NCBI GenBank assembly: GCA_001516025.1
Contig: LOEU01000030.1
Coordinates: forward strand, 1 to 64,000
Length of the DNA: 64,000 nucleotides
Direction of reading: 5' to 3'
Source: a bacterium BRH_c32
Lineage (GTDB): Bacteria > Bacteroidota > Ignavibacteria > Ignavibacteriales > Melioribacteraceae
Shown: positions 17,785-26,248 of the stretch, in pieces
Position numbering within the stretch: the stretch's first letter is position 1
How the letters are laid out: each line of letters opens with the position of its first letter
Translations under genes and position numbers: made by a program
The notes under the pieces: generated by a model
Seen by the model: the letters and a program-made list of their open reading frames with translations, nothing else
The model's database searches: none
What the model was told of the DNA's origin: nothing

Positions 17785-18942
17785 ATGAAAAACATCCTTT
17801 TAATCATAATATTATCACTTTTGATCTCATGTACTAATCATAAGGATAAAGACACAATAAATAATAATTCAGGGAATACTATTTATAAAGATAAACTTAC
17901 CGTTAATTATTCGAAGAATTTTAAGATCGAGTATAGTGATAGCATAAAAATTATCACTGTATTTTCATCCGATTCACTTAAGAAGGTAATGGCTATTTAT
18001 ATTCTTGCCGGTGAGAACATTAAAACCCTTCCCGTGATTCAAAATTCACAATTGATTCGAACGCCTATAAAATCAGTTGCAGTGCTTACTTCACTATATA
18101 TCGGGTTTTTAGAAAAGCTCGATCTATTAGATAGAGTCATCGCCGTAGATAATATTAATTATATCTTCTCTCCCGTAATTCATCGAAAATATAAAGAAGG
18201 AAAGGTGGAAGAAGTCGGTGATGCAACTAGTATGAATATAGAAAAGATATTTTCATTAAATCCCCGAATAGTATTCACTTATGGAAATGGTAATCCTTAT
18301 CTTGATGGTAGCGAAAAATTGATTAGGAATAATATTCCTATTGCATCTTCACCATTCCATTTAGAAACTACTCCATTAGCGAGAGCCGAATGGATAAAAT
18401 TTATTGCCGCATTTTTTGATAAAGAAAAAGAAGGGAACGAAGTTTTTTCGAAAACTGAAAGAAGATATCATGAATTACAAGAGATCGCAGAAAAGGCAAA
18501 AGGGCGTCCAACAGTTTTTACAGAAGCAATATTTGGAGGTACTTGGTACGTCCCGGGAGGTAAAAGTTTCATGGCAACTCTTCTCGATGATGCGGGATCT
18601 GATTATATTTGGAAAGATAATAATGATGTTGGCAGTCTTAAATTAAGCTTTGAGCAGGTTTATGATAAAGCCAATTCTGCTGATTTTTGGGTAAATGCTT
18701 TATTATGGAAAAATCTTGAAGACGGGTTAAAGAATGATCCTCGCAATAATAAATTCAAAGCTTTTAAGACGGGAAACGTGTATAATAATAATGCATCGAT
18801 AAATGAAAACGGATTATATGAATATTGGGAAAATGGAATTATAAACTGCGATTTGGTTCTTGCCGATCTTATAAGAATATTTCATCCTGAACTTTTGCCT
18901 GAACACCAATTTAAGTACTATAAAAAATTACAGCCTAAATGA
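17785..18942 (+). CDS. Periplasmic binding lipoprotein of a cobalamin/iron-complex ABC importer
   Basis: A 385-residue class III (BtuF/FhuD-like) binding protein that would capture cobalamin or a ferric chelate for the FecCD-type permease next door. The signal peptide ends in LLISC, a good lipobox, so it is lipid-anchored. Family features include VAVLTSLYIGFLEKLDLLDRVIAVDN near residue 95, EVGDATSMNIEKIFSLNPRIVFTY (about 150-175) and the C-terminal domain with GGTWYVPGGKSFMATLLDDAG. It shares a 4-base ATGA overlap with the permease gene. No TonB receptor for cobalamin is adjacent. Cobalamin is a reasonable guess because a corrinoid-type methyltransferase homologue lies at 28437, but iron-siderophore uptake cannot be excluded. 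Confidence 0.85.
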   Translation: MKNILLIIILSLLISCTNHKDKDTINNNSGNTIYKDKLTVNYSKNFKIEYSDSIKIITVFSSDSLKKVMAIYILAGENIKTLPVIQNSQLIRTPIKSVAVLTSLYIGFLEKLDLLDRVIAVDNINYIFSPVIHRKYKEGKVEEVGDATSMNIEKIFSLNPRIVFTYGNGNPYLDGSEKLIRNNIPIASSPFHLETTPLARAEWIKFIAAFFDKEKEGNEVFSKTERRYHELQEIAEKAKGRPTVFTEAIFGGTWYVPGGKSFMATLLDDAGSDYIWKDNNDVGSLKLSFEQVYDKANSADFWVNALLWKNLEDGLKNDPRNNKFKAFKTGNVYNNNASINENGLYEYWENGIINCDLVLADLIRIFHPELLPEHQFKYYKKLQPK

Positions 18943-19994
18943 GCCGAAATAAAAAGAGAAATAAAATAATTACGATTATCTTGCTGGCATTATTGGTTAT
19001 TGCTTTTATTTTGGATATTGTACTTGGCTCTGTGGATATTCCAATATTTTCGGCTGTAAAAATTCTTTTTGGGAATTCATCTTCCAATCAAATTTGGGAT
19101 ACAATAATTCTAGAATTTCGTATTCCAAAGGCAATTACTGCAATGCTTGCCGGAAGTGCTCTTTCTGTTTGCGGACTTATTATGCAGACGTATTTCAGAA
19201 ATCCGCTTGCAGAACCATATGTACTTGGAATTAGTTCCGGTGCCAGTTTTGGTGTCGCATTAGTTATTCTAACTGCCGGTTCATTCGGTCTAAATCTATA
19301 TTTCTTAGGAGATTTTTTCAGTCAACTAAGCATAACTACCGCTGCCGTGATTGGCTCGGCGTTAGTGCTCCTTCTTATTACTTTTGCCGCAAAAAAAGTG
19401 AGCAGTAATGTTACACTATTAATTCTTGGTTTGATGATCGGTCATATAATAGGTGCGCTTGAAAGCATTCTTAAATATTTCTCTGCACCTGAAAATCTTC
19501 AAGGATATATTATTTGGGGAATGGGAAATTTCAATAATGTCCTTTGGAAAGACCTTTATTTCTTAGTCCCAATTATATTCATTGGGCTCGCCGGCTCTTA
19601 TGTCTTATCTAAGCAATTAAATTTATTATTGCTCGGTGAGCATTACGCATTAAGTATGGGGGCAAATATAAAATTATTAAGATTTCTTCTTATTATTATT
19701 GGAGGTGTATTAGCAGGAATAATCACAGCATTCTGCGGTCCGATCGCATTTATTGGTATCGCCGTCCCTCAAATTACAAGAAATCTATTGCATGAATCCG
19801 ATCATAAAAAATTAATTCCCGCAGTTGCTCTTGTCGGTAGTCTATTAACTTTGATATGCGATATCATCGCACAGATGCCGGGTGGGGAACAGACTCTCCC
19901 GATTAATGTTGTTACTTCTCTAGTAGGTGCTCCCGTTGTTATTTGGATTATATTGCAGCAGCGAAAAATTAAACACACTTTCGCAATGGATTGA
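18939..19994 (+). CDS. FecCD/BtuC-type ABC permease
   Basis: Inner-membrane permease of 351 residues with the many hydrophobic segments of the FecCD/BtuC family. Diagnostic motifs are FRIPKAITAMLAGSALSVCG near residue 53, RNPLAEPYVLGISSGASFGV (about 87-106) and FCGPIAFIGIAVPQITR near residue 265. The start overlaps the binding-protein stop by 4 bases, and the stop is one base before the ATPase start, so the three genes are one operon. It transports either cobalamin or an iron complex; the family does not separate these by sequence motif. Confidence 0.93.
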   Translation: MSRNKKRNKIITIILLALLVIAFILDIVLGSVDIPIFSAVKILFGNSSSNQIWDTIILEFRIPKAITAMLAGSALSVCGLIMQTYFRNPLAEPYVLGISSGASFGVALVILTAGSFGLNLYFLGDFFSQLSITTAAVIGSALVLLLITFAAKKVSSNVTLLILGLMIGHIIGALESILKYFSAPENLQGYIIWGMGNFNNVLWKDLYFLVPIIFIGLAGSYVLSKQLNLLLLGEHYALSMGANIKLLRFLLIIIGGVLAGIITAFCGPIAFIGIAVPQITRNLLHESDHKKLIPAVALVGSLLTLICDIIAQMPGGEQTLPINVVTSLVGAPVVIWIILQQRKIKHTFAMD

Positions 19995-19995
19995 A

Positions 19996-20772
19996 ATGAA
20001 AATTGAAAACTTGACAATTGGTTATAAGAGAAAGAAAGAACCTGATACGATATTATTAAAAGGTATTAATTTAACAATCAATAAAGGTCAGTTAATATGT
20101 TTGATTGGACCAAATGGGTGCGGAAAATCCACATTCTTAAGGACAATTACCGGTATTCAATCGCCATTAGCAGGTGATATTAAGCTAAATGATAAATCCA
20201 TTACTGATTTAGACCGATCTGAATTAGCACGTTCTTTAAGTATTGTACTAACGGAAAATTTTAATCTCGGAAGTGCTTCTGTTTATTCAATCGTTAGCAT
20301 GGGAAGATATCCGCATAATAATTGGCTTGGAGTTCTTAGAGAGGAAGATTTTAATATTGTTGACAGCGTTTTAGAAATTACGGGTTTAACTAAATTCCGC
20401 GATAAAGATATATTGGAATTAAGCGACGGTTTCAGGCAGAAAGTAATGATTGCTCGTGCTCTTGCTCAAAAAACGCCATTAATTCTATTAGATGAACCGA
20501 CCGCATTTCTTGATATTCCAAATAAATTAGAAATTCTTAGTTTACTAAAGAAATTAACTATTGAAGAAGGAATATCAATTTTACTTTCCACTCACGATCT
20601 TGATCTTGCTGTTCAGTTTACTGATCTAATCTGGTTTATTACACAGGAAAATTCGATTGATATAGAGACACCCGAAACGATTACTACAAATGAAAAATTT
20701 CTAAAATCATTTAGTGCCAACGGTTTTAATTATGATCCCGAACGAAGCATATTCAGAAATTTCAAAAAATAA
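19996..20772 (+). CDS. ABC transporter ATP-binding protein, BtuD/FecE type
   Basis: A 258-residue ATPase that powers the FecCD-type permease encoded immediately before it. Visible motifs are Walker A GPNGCGKST (about residues 37-45), signature LSDGFRQKVMIARALA, Walker B LILLDEPTAFLD and the switch histidine in LSTHDLDLA. The signature has LSDG in place of LSGG, a tolerated variant. The frame is open upstream to 19927, inside the permease gene; the ATG at 19996, right after the permease stop, is the proper start. Its stop codon is directly adjacent to the stop codon of the convergent sensor kinase gene, with no intervening base. Confidence 0.94.
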   Translation: MKIENLTIGYKRKKEPDTILLKGINLTINKGQLICLIGPNGCGKSTFLRTITGIQSPLAGDIKLNDKSITDLDRSELARSLSIVLTENFNLGSASVYSIVSMGRYPHNNWLGVLREEDFNIVDSVLEITGLTKFRDKDILELSDGFRQKVMIARALAQKTPLILLDEPTAFLDIPNKLEILSLLKKLTIEEGISILLSTHDLDLAVQFTDLIWFITQENSIDIETPETITTNEKFLKSFSANGFNYDPERSIFRNFKK

Positions 20773-23700
20773 TTATATTGTCTTCAAATTTATATTAACA
20801 GTTGTTCCTTCGCCCAGATTCGACTCAATAAAGACAGCTCCATAATATTTTGTTGTTATCTCTTTCACATAAGCTAGTCCAAATCCTTGTCCATTTACCT
20901 TTGTTGTATAACCTTCCTGAAATATATTTTTTAGATTTTCTTCTTTAATCCCGGTTGCAAAATCTTTTATACTTAATATGATGTATCCTTGTTTTTCTTT
21001 AATATTTAGCTCTATCAAATTATCATTTAATCTGCAATCAGTGTATGCTTCAATAGAATTTTGTATCAAAATTGAAATGCATTTCTCTAATTCATTCTTA
21101 TCGATAAAAGGTTTAGTAAAATGTTCTGTCCGGTTGTTTATTTCTAATCTATAATGTTCCCTCTGTGAGTCACTAAATTTGTTGTTTATAATTTCAAGTA
21201 CTTCATCGAGATTACAGTTGACATTACTATGAATTATCCTTACTAACTTCACTATTTCTTGCTTCAATTTTTCTATTTGTTCAATGCAATAATCTTTCTT
21301 TTTTTCTATGCTCTCTAGATTTATTAATGATAATGCCGTTCTTATTTCTTCGATGTAAAGAGCGATTCCATAAGATATTTTTTTTAAGGTTGATTCTTCA
21401 TTTAAAAATCGCTTATTGAATCTAAGCAAATTAGCAAAGTCTGAAATTATAATTAATGATTTATAAGTACTCTCATTATATTCATCTATGATCGATTTAA
21501 ATCTCTCTAGAACGATAGTATCCTCGAAATCGATAGTATTGAAATTTTTCAAATAAAGTGAAAGTCTGTTTAAATTCATTGCCGAAGCTTCACCATGATA
21601 GAACCCCTGCAACTCTTTTAATATTTTATCTAGAATATTAATTCTGCTTAGTTTTTTTGATTCATTATTCTTTATCAGAATTAAACTGATAGGAATAGAA
21701 GCTAATGAAACCAGAAATGCCAAATAATCATCTATGAATATATTTCTGGAATTAGTTATCCAATCACTATTACTCGGATAAATGTAATTAATAAGTCTAA
21801 CAAAAATTGCAGCAAATAAATATGTCCCAAAACAGATTATTCCTAGTTTGACTAGTTGTCTCTTATTAACAGTACTAAAAAACGGGAAACGAGTTTGAAT
21901 AAAACTATTCTTGAATAAGAATACAAATAGATAGAATAAAGGTATGATGAATAATATTTTTATTATTTCAAAAAAGAACTCGTTGCTTAATAGGTATCTC
22001 TTTAAATTTTTATATAAAATAAAATAATTTTCTGATAATCCTTCATATTCATGAATTTCATAATGGGAACCTGCTCTAACAAATAATTCTTGTCTGACGT
22101 TACTTTTGGGAAATAAGGTAACTAATTTATAAGTTCCCATTCCTTTACCGAGTCCAAAATGTTGAATTTTAGAATCGGAGCTTGCATATCCGCTATTACT
22201 ATTGACTTCTCTAAAACCAATCAATTTATCTCTATCATATAAAAAGAGCTTTGCACCAATAGCACTTCTATTACTTTTTGAACCAATTACTTTTACCGAA
22301 ATAAAATTGTTCGATTTAGAATTAATATTTAAGTTGTTATGGAGAAGTTGCAATTTGCCATCCACTTGTCCTATAAGAAGATCGATATCTCCGTCATTTT
22401 TAATATCAAGTGAAGCAATACTTGAAAGGGAACCTGTTGCTTCTGAATTGTGTAATTGATTTAGAAATGGCTCGGTAAATTTTTCAAATTGCGGAATACC
22501 GTCTTTAATCCCTTTATTAAAGTAGATTACAATATTTTTGATATTTGTAAAAGCGAGATCGAGAAATGAATCATTATTAAAATCGGCAGCTACAGAACCA
22601 TAGGTAAAATATTTGCTACCAAGTCCACTTTTAAAAGTAACTTCATTAAAAATCCCATTCCCGTTATTTAAGAATAAATTATTACCTGTTCCTCTATTCC
22701 CAATAAATAGATCCAGGTCTCCATCGTTATCGAAATCAGCAAATATTGCAGAATTCGAACGCTTCATTTTTCCGCAACCCGTACCACTTTCTTGAGTTAT
22801 GTCTTTAAATGTCCCATCCCTATTATTTAAATAAAGATTATTTTCTTTTTGCCAATTACATAGATATAAATCGAGATAACCATCATTATTAACATCTCCC
22901 ATAACTGCCGTTATAGCTCCATACTCACTCTTCAACCCGCTTTCAACAGTTCTCTCACTAAACTTTCGTCCATCAATATTTATAAAAAGTCGATTTGTAA
23001 ATAAATAACTGCTTGTAAAGTAGTCGAGATAACCATCATTATTTATATCACCAAGAGATGCTGATTCACTTCGATGTATATTTATATTTAGGCCAAATTC
23101 ATCTGTACAATCCCTGAAATAGCCTTTATCATTATTTATATAAAGAGCATTAGGACCATCCAAATATGTTACAATTAGGTCATCGGTTCCCGATTCGTCA
23201 ATATCTCCGGCTACAACTCCTAGATCAAGATCAAAGGCCCCTTCCTTATTTTTTCTTCCACCCAATCCTATTTTTTCGGTTGTATTACTAAGATAAGGGT
23301 CTTCAAAATTTATAAAGTTATTGAAAAACCGATTGTTATCGTATATATCGATAGTATAAACGTCTTCTTTTTTATCTCCGTTTAGATCACTTATAGCAAT
23401 TCCATAAATTGAAGATGATATGGGAAAATCAACCAGAATAAAAAAATTAGTTTTTGACCTATTCATTAATTCCTTATCATCATCTATATTTTTTTTTTCT
23501 TGTATAATATATATTGAATCTAAAGCTGCAATTATCTCTCCATTACTATATACATAGGAATATACTTGTGGTTTATTGAGATTAATAATAGTTGACCAGT
23601 TTTGATTTAATGGTTTACTATCTGATAAATCTTTGCAAATGATAGTTCCGTAACCGGAAGCATAAACAAAATTATTATCTGCTATTTGGAAATAAAATAG

Positions 23701-24594
23701 GTCTTTGGGAGAAACTCTAATTTTATTATTTACAAATATCGTATCACAAGTTTCAAAAGAATATGAATTATTTACTTTTTTATAATAGCATAGCAGACTA
23801 TCTTTTTTGAAGATTCCTCTTTCTAAATTACCGGTACATCTATAAAGAATTGATCTATATGCGTATTTTATTTCTTCCGGTTTTAGTTGTGGATTAGGAA
23901 ATTCAATTATTTTTTTTAGAGTTGAATAATTATCGGTAGCATCTAATTTATAAATATCATCTAATGAATTGAGAAGCACTTCAGTTTTGTCATTAGTATT
24001 AACTAGTTGAATTCCGAATCCCGGATTTAAATCAATGGTATGATGCTCGTTTATAAAACTTACTATTTCTTTTCTCTGAACGGTGATAATCTGATATTCC
24101 ATAGTCCCGAGTAATATAAATTTATCGTTTCCGATATATTTAATTCCTATAATATTCTCTGTAACAAGATTTTCAATTTCGAGCTTCTCTCCCAAACGAA
24201 ATTGCCCATTTACAATAGTAAAAGGTATATAGAATAACTTAATTGTATATTCTTCGGAATGTAAGCCAAGAATCAGATATGAATGATCACCGGAAATAGC
24301 AACATCTCCAATCTTATCTTTAGAGCTTGAGAATATTATTTGAGATTCTTTTCCATTAAAAAAAATTAAATCTCTTATAGAACTCCAAAATGAATATTTA
24401 TCATAATTATCAATAAACTTAATTACAACCGAGTTGGGAAGAGGAATAGAATTTGTGATATGCCATTGACTTGAGATACTTTCAAGTCCACTATTATCTA
24501 TTTGAATATTATCGGGTACTTTATCTCTGCATGATATAGTAAAAAAGAATAAAGAGATTAAAATAGAATTAATATATACGCCCGAAATTTTCAT
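20773..24594 (-). CDS. Histidine kinase with periplasmic FG-GAP propeller and ASPIC/UnbV domain
   Basis: A 1273-residue membrane sensor. Parts in order: signal peptide-like segment ending FFFTISC (residues 1-22, a weak lipobox); a region of unknown fold (25-390); seven FG-GAP/VCBS calcium-type repeats of the form DxNxDGxxD (about 400-760, for example GDINNDGYLD, GDVNNDGYLD, ADFDNDGDLD); an ASPIC/UnbV domain (about 770-850, SNRSAIGAKLFLYD and HFGLGKGMG); three transmembrane helices (about 878-972); and a kinase core. The core has a possible phospho-acceptor in FYHGEASAMN (His near 1000), N box LIQNSIEAY, G1 DFATGI and G2 GQGFGLAYV. Three membrane spans put the kinase in the cytoplasm. The ATG at 24594 is the start because a sigma-54 promoter occupies 24620-24635; an upstream in-frame TTG at 24624 lies inside it. 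The partner is the regulator at 24727. The ligand is unknown, probably a glycan or surface structure (inference). Confidence 0.82.
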   Translation of the reverse strand: MKISGVYINSILISLFFFTISCRDKVPDNIQIDNSGLESISSQWHITNSIPLPNSVVIKFIDNYDKYSFWSSIRDLIFFNGKESQIIFSSSKDKIGDVAISGDHSYLILGLHSEEYTIKLFYIPFTIVNGQFRLGEKLEIENLVTENIIGIKYIGNDKFILLGTMEYQIITVQRKEIVSFINEHHTIDLNPGFGIQLVNTNDKTEVLLNSLDDIYKLDATDNYSTLKKIIEFPNPQLKPEEIKYAYRSILYRCTGNLERGIFKKDSLLCYYKKVNNSYSFETCDTIFVNNKIRVSPKDLFYFQIADNNFVYASGYGTIICKDLSDSKPLNQNWSTIINLNKPQVYSYVYSNGEIIAALDSIYIIQEKKNIDDDKELMNRSKTNFFILVDFPISSSIYGIAISDLNGDKKEDVYTIDIYDNNRFFNNFINFEDPYLSNTTEKIGLGGRKNKEGAFDLDLGVVAGDIDESGTDDLIVTYLDGPNALYINNDKGYFRDCTDEFGLNINIHRSESASLGDINNDGYLDYFTSSYLFTNRLFINIDGRKFSERTVESGLKSEYGAITAVMGDVNNDGYLDLYLCNWQKENNLYLNNRDGTFKDITQESGTGCGKMKRSNSAIFADFDNDGDLDLFIGNRGTGNNLFLNNGNGIFNEVTFKSGLGSKYFTYGSVAADFNNDSFLDLAFTNIKNIVIYFNKGIKDGIPQFEKFTEPFLNQLHNSEATGSLSSIASLDIKNDGDIDLLIGQVDGKLQLLHNNLNINSKSNNFISVKVIGSKSNRSAIGAKLFLYDRDKLIGFREVNSNSGYASSDSKIQHFGLGKGMGTYKLVTLFPKSNVRQELFVRAGSHYEIHEYEGLSENYFILYKNLKRYLLSNEFFFEIIKILFIIPLFYLFVFLFKNSFIQTRFPFFSTVNKRQLVKLGIICFGTYLFAAIFVRLINYIYPSNSDWITNSRNIFIDDYLAFLVSLASIPISLILIKNNESKKLSRINILDKILKELQGFYHGEASAMNLNRLSLYLKNFNTIDFEDTIVLERFKSIIDEYNESTYKSLIIISDFANLLRFNKRFLNEESTLKKISYGIALYIEEIRTALSLINLESIEKKKDYCIEQIEKLKQEIVKLVRIIHSNVNCNLDEVLEIINNKFSDSQREHYRLEINNRTEHFTKPFIDKNELEKCISILIQNSIEAYTDCRLNDNLIELNIKEKQGYIILSIKDFATGIKEENLKNIFQEGYTTKVNGQGFGLAYVKEITTKYYGAVFIESNLGEGTTVNINLKTI

Positions 24595-24619
24595 CAGTTC
24601 TAAGTTTTTGATATACAAT

Positions 24620-24635
24620 TGCAATTATCAAGCCA
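24620..24635 (-). promoter_or_regulatory. Sigma-54 promoter of the sensor kinase gene
   Basis: Read on the minus strand the bases are TGGCTTGATAATTGCA, matching the -24 and -12 elements of sigma-54 promoters with exact spacing. The predicted start of transcription is near 24610, about 15 bases before the kinase ATG at 24594. A 14-bp inverted repeat lies roughly 90 bases upstream at 24685-24723, a normal enhancer position for an NtrC-type activator. The layout suggests that the regulator encoded upstream drives its own sensor gene. Confidence 0.72.
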
Positions 24636-24684
24636 TTTCATAAAATCAGATTTTGCACTATTTTCTAATGGTCAAATAGAAAAT

Positions 24685-24723
24685 TGTAAACTAAAGTTGA
24701 GGTAATTGTAACTTTAGTTTACA
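24685..24723 (-). promoter_or_regulatory. 14-bp inverted repeat, candidate activator site or terminator
   Basis: TGTAAACTAAAGTT at 24685-24698 and its perfect reverse complement at 24710-24723 are separated by 11 bases, in the gap between the regulator and kinase genes. On the minus strand a T-rich stretch follows, so it could also act as a terminator for the regulator transcript. Its position about 90 bases above the sigma-54 promoter start favours an enhancer site. Both roles are possible. Confidence 0.55.
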
Positions 24724-24726
24724 CTT

Positions 24727-26082
24727 CTATTTCAAACCAATTTCTTTTAGTGCCTTGTCTAATCCCGCCCTACTAATTCCGGCAGTTTCTGCCGCTTTTG
24801 TGAGATTATTATCTGAACATTCTAAAAGTTCGGTAAAGTAACCGATCTTAAAATCCTTTTTGGCATCCTCATATTTTAGACTATTGTGGTATGTATAATA
24901 CATTTTCGCATTTTTATATGAGGTACTTGAAATACTATTTGCTGAAATGGAATCTGAATCATCTTTTATTTGGACAATTGTTTTTATTAGAAAATTTTCT
25001 AATTCTCGTACATTTCCAAACCAATTTTGTGATTCAAGAAATTTGATCGCATTTTTCTCAATTGACAAATCTCTGTTCAATAATCTTTTGGAATGTTTAG
25101 CAATAAAATATTTTGATAGAGGTTCTATATCCTCTTTTCTTTCACGTAGTGATGGAATATCAATAACGATAGTCCCAATTCTATAATAAAAATCGGAACG
25201 CATCTTTCCTTGTTTTACTTTTTCCTCAAGGTTTTCGTTAGTAGCAGAAATTATTCGAAGATTTAGTTTTTGTTCATCTCCGCTAGAACCAACTTTATTT
25301 ATCGTTTTATATTGAAAAAACTGTAATAATTTTATTTGTATCGCTTCACTTATCGAGGAAATTTCTGGCAGATAAATTGTCCCATTATCTGCCGTCTGAA
25401 ATTTTCCAATCACTGATTTATCAGCACCGGTAAATGCTCCCTTTTCATAACCAAAAAGTTCTGATTCTAACAACTGCTCATTGATACTTGATAGGGGAAT
25501 GGGGATAAAAATTTTATTTTTAATATTGCTTCTTCTGAATATTTCATAAGCTACTAAATCTTTACCTGCTCCAGTTTCACCCTTAAGCAAAATATCGCAA
25601 TCAATCTTTGAATATTTATCGATAGCTTCGTTTATTTTATTCATTGATTCGGAGCGAAAGATGAAATTATTTTGCTGTGTAGAAAAAAGAGAATTCAGAT
25701 AATCTACCTTATTATTGAGATCATTTTTCTCTAATGCATTTTTTATCTTTTGGCTGAGGATTTCGATATTAAAATCTTTTTGAATATAATCATAAGCACC
25801 AAGACGAATAGAATTTACTACTGTTTCAATTTCGCCGGAATCGGAAACAATAATTATTGGCGGGTATTTTATCATCTGAGAATTTAATGAATTGAGTACA
25901 TCAAGTCCGGTCATATCAGGCATTTTGATGTCGAGTAAAACGGCTGTAAAATTGCCCTTTTTTATCTGCTCTATCCCTTCTTTTCCGTTTATGGCAGTTG
26001 TTACTTTATATTTTTTCTGAAGTAAAAGTGATATATCTTTGAGAAAAGGTATGCTATCATCGATTATAAGAAGCTTTTCCAT
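24727..26082 (-). CDS. NtrC-family sigma-54-dependent response regulator
   Basis: A 451-residue transcriptional activator, partner of the kinase gene downstream. A receiver domain (1-120) carries the phospho-acceptor Asp51 in VLLDIKMPD. The AAA+ domain (about 140-380) has Walker A GETGAGKD (168-175) and the sigma-54 contact loop GAFTGA (215-220), plus the RxRxLRERxEDI-like SLRERKEDIEPL and GNVRELENFL. A Fis-type helix-turn-helix ends it (NLTKAAETAGISRAGLDKAL). One oddity: the Walker B motif, normally LFLDEI, reads IYLPEI, so Pro239 replaces the Mg-coordinating Asp while the Glu is kept. The GAFTGA loop says it works with sigma-54, and two sigma-54 promoters are present in the window. It is divergent from the LacI gene at 26249. 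Confidence 0.94.
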   Translation of the reverse strand: MEKLLIIDDSIPFLKDISLLLQKKYKVTTAINGKEGIEQIKKGNFTAVLLDIKMPDMTGLDVLNSLNSQMIKYPPIIIVSDSGEIETVVNSIRLGAYDYIQKDFNIEILSQKIKNALEKNDLNNKVDYLNSLFSTQQNNFIFRSESMNKINEAIDKYSKIDCDILLKGETGAGKDLVAYEIFRRSNIKNKIFIPIPLSSINEQLLESELFGYEKGAFTGADKSVIGKFQTADNGTIYLPEISSISEAIQIKLLQFFQYKTINKVGSSGDEQKLNLRIISATNENLEEKVKQGKMRSDFYYRIGTIVIDIPSLRERKEDIEPLSKYFIAKHSKRLLNRDLSIEKNAIKFLESQNWFGNVRELENFLIKTIVQIKDDSDSISANSISSTSYKNAKMYYTYHNSLKYEDAKKDFKIGYFTELLECSDNNLTKAAETAGISRAGLDKALKEIGLK

Positions 26083-26170
26083 CTGCGCTCCAAAATGATA
26101 AAAAGTTACTTAATTATCTTATACAATAATATAAATATTTTAGAATTTATAGTCATTTATTATTTCTTTC

Positions 26171-26198
26171 TTGACATTTATCGCGAAAAGATTAAATT
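26171..26198 (+). promoter_or_regulatory. Candidate sigma-70 promoter of the LacI-family gene
   Basis: TTGACA at 26171-26176 and TAAATT at 26193-26198 are 16 bases apart. An operator-like element follows at 26213-26234, between the promoter and the gene, where a repressor would block transcription. This fits autoregulation. Confidence 0.5.
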
Positions 26199-26212
26199 TT
26201 AGATAACTAAAG

Positions 26213-26234
26213 TAAACCTTAAAGTAATGTTTAA
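26213..26234 (+). promoter_or_regulatory. Degenerate LacI-type operator (autoregulatory site)
   Basis: The right half TAATGTTTAA resembles half-sites of the three better elements at 32248, 41680 and 57098 (general form TAAnnnTTTA). The left half, TAAACCTTAA, fits only with a one-base shift. It lies just upstream of the LacI-family gene and downstream of its candidate promoter. Confidence 0.4.
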
Positions 26235-26248
26235 TCCAGGTGAGGGAA

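Noticed and set aside
24595..24624. Upstream in-frame start of the sensor kinase at 24624
   Set aside because: It is a TTG lying inside the -12 element of a sigma-54 promoter; the ATG at 24594 directly starts the signal peptide.
26203..26216. Nine bases AACTAAAGT shared with the 24685 inverted repeat
   Set aside because: Too short and AT-rich to claim a second regulator site, and it has no second arm here.
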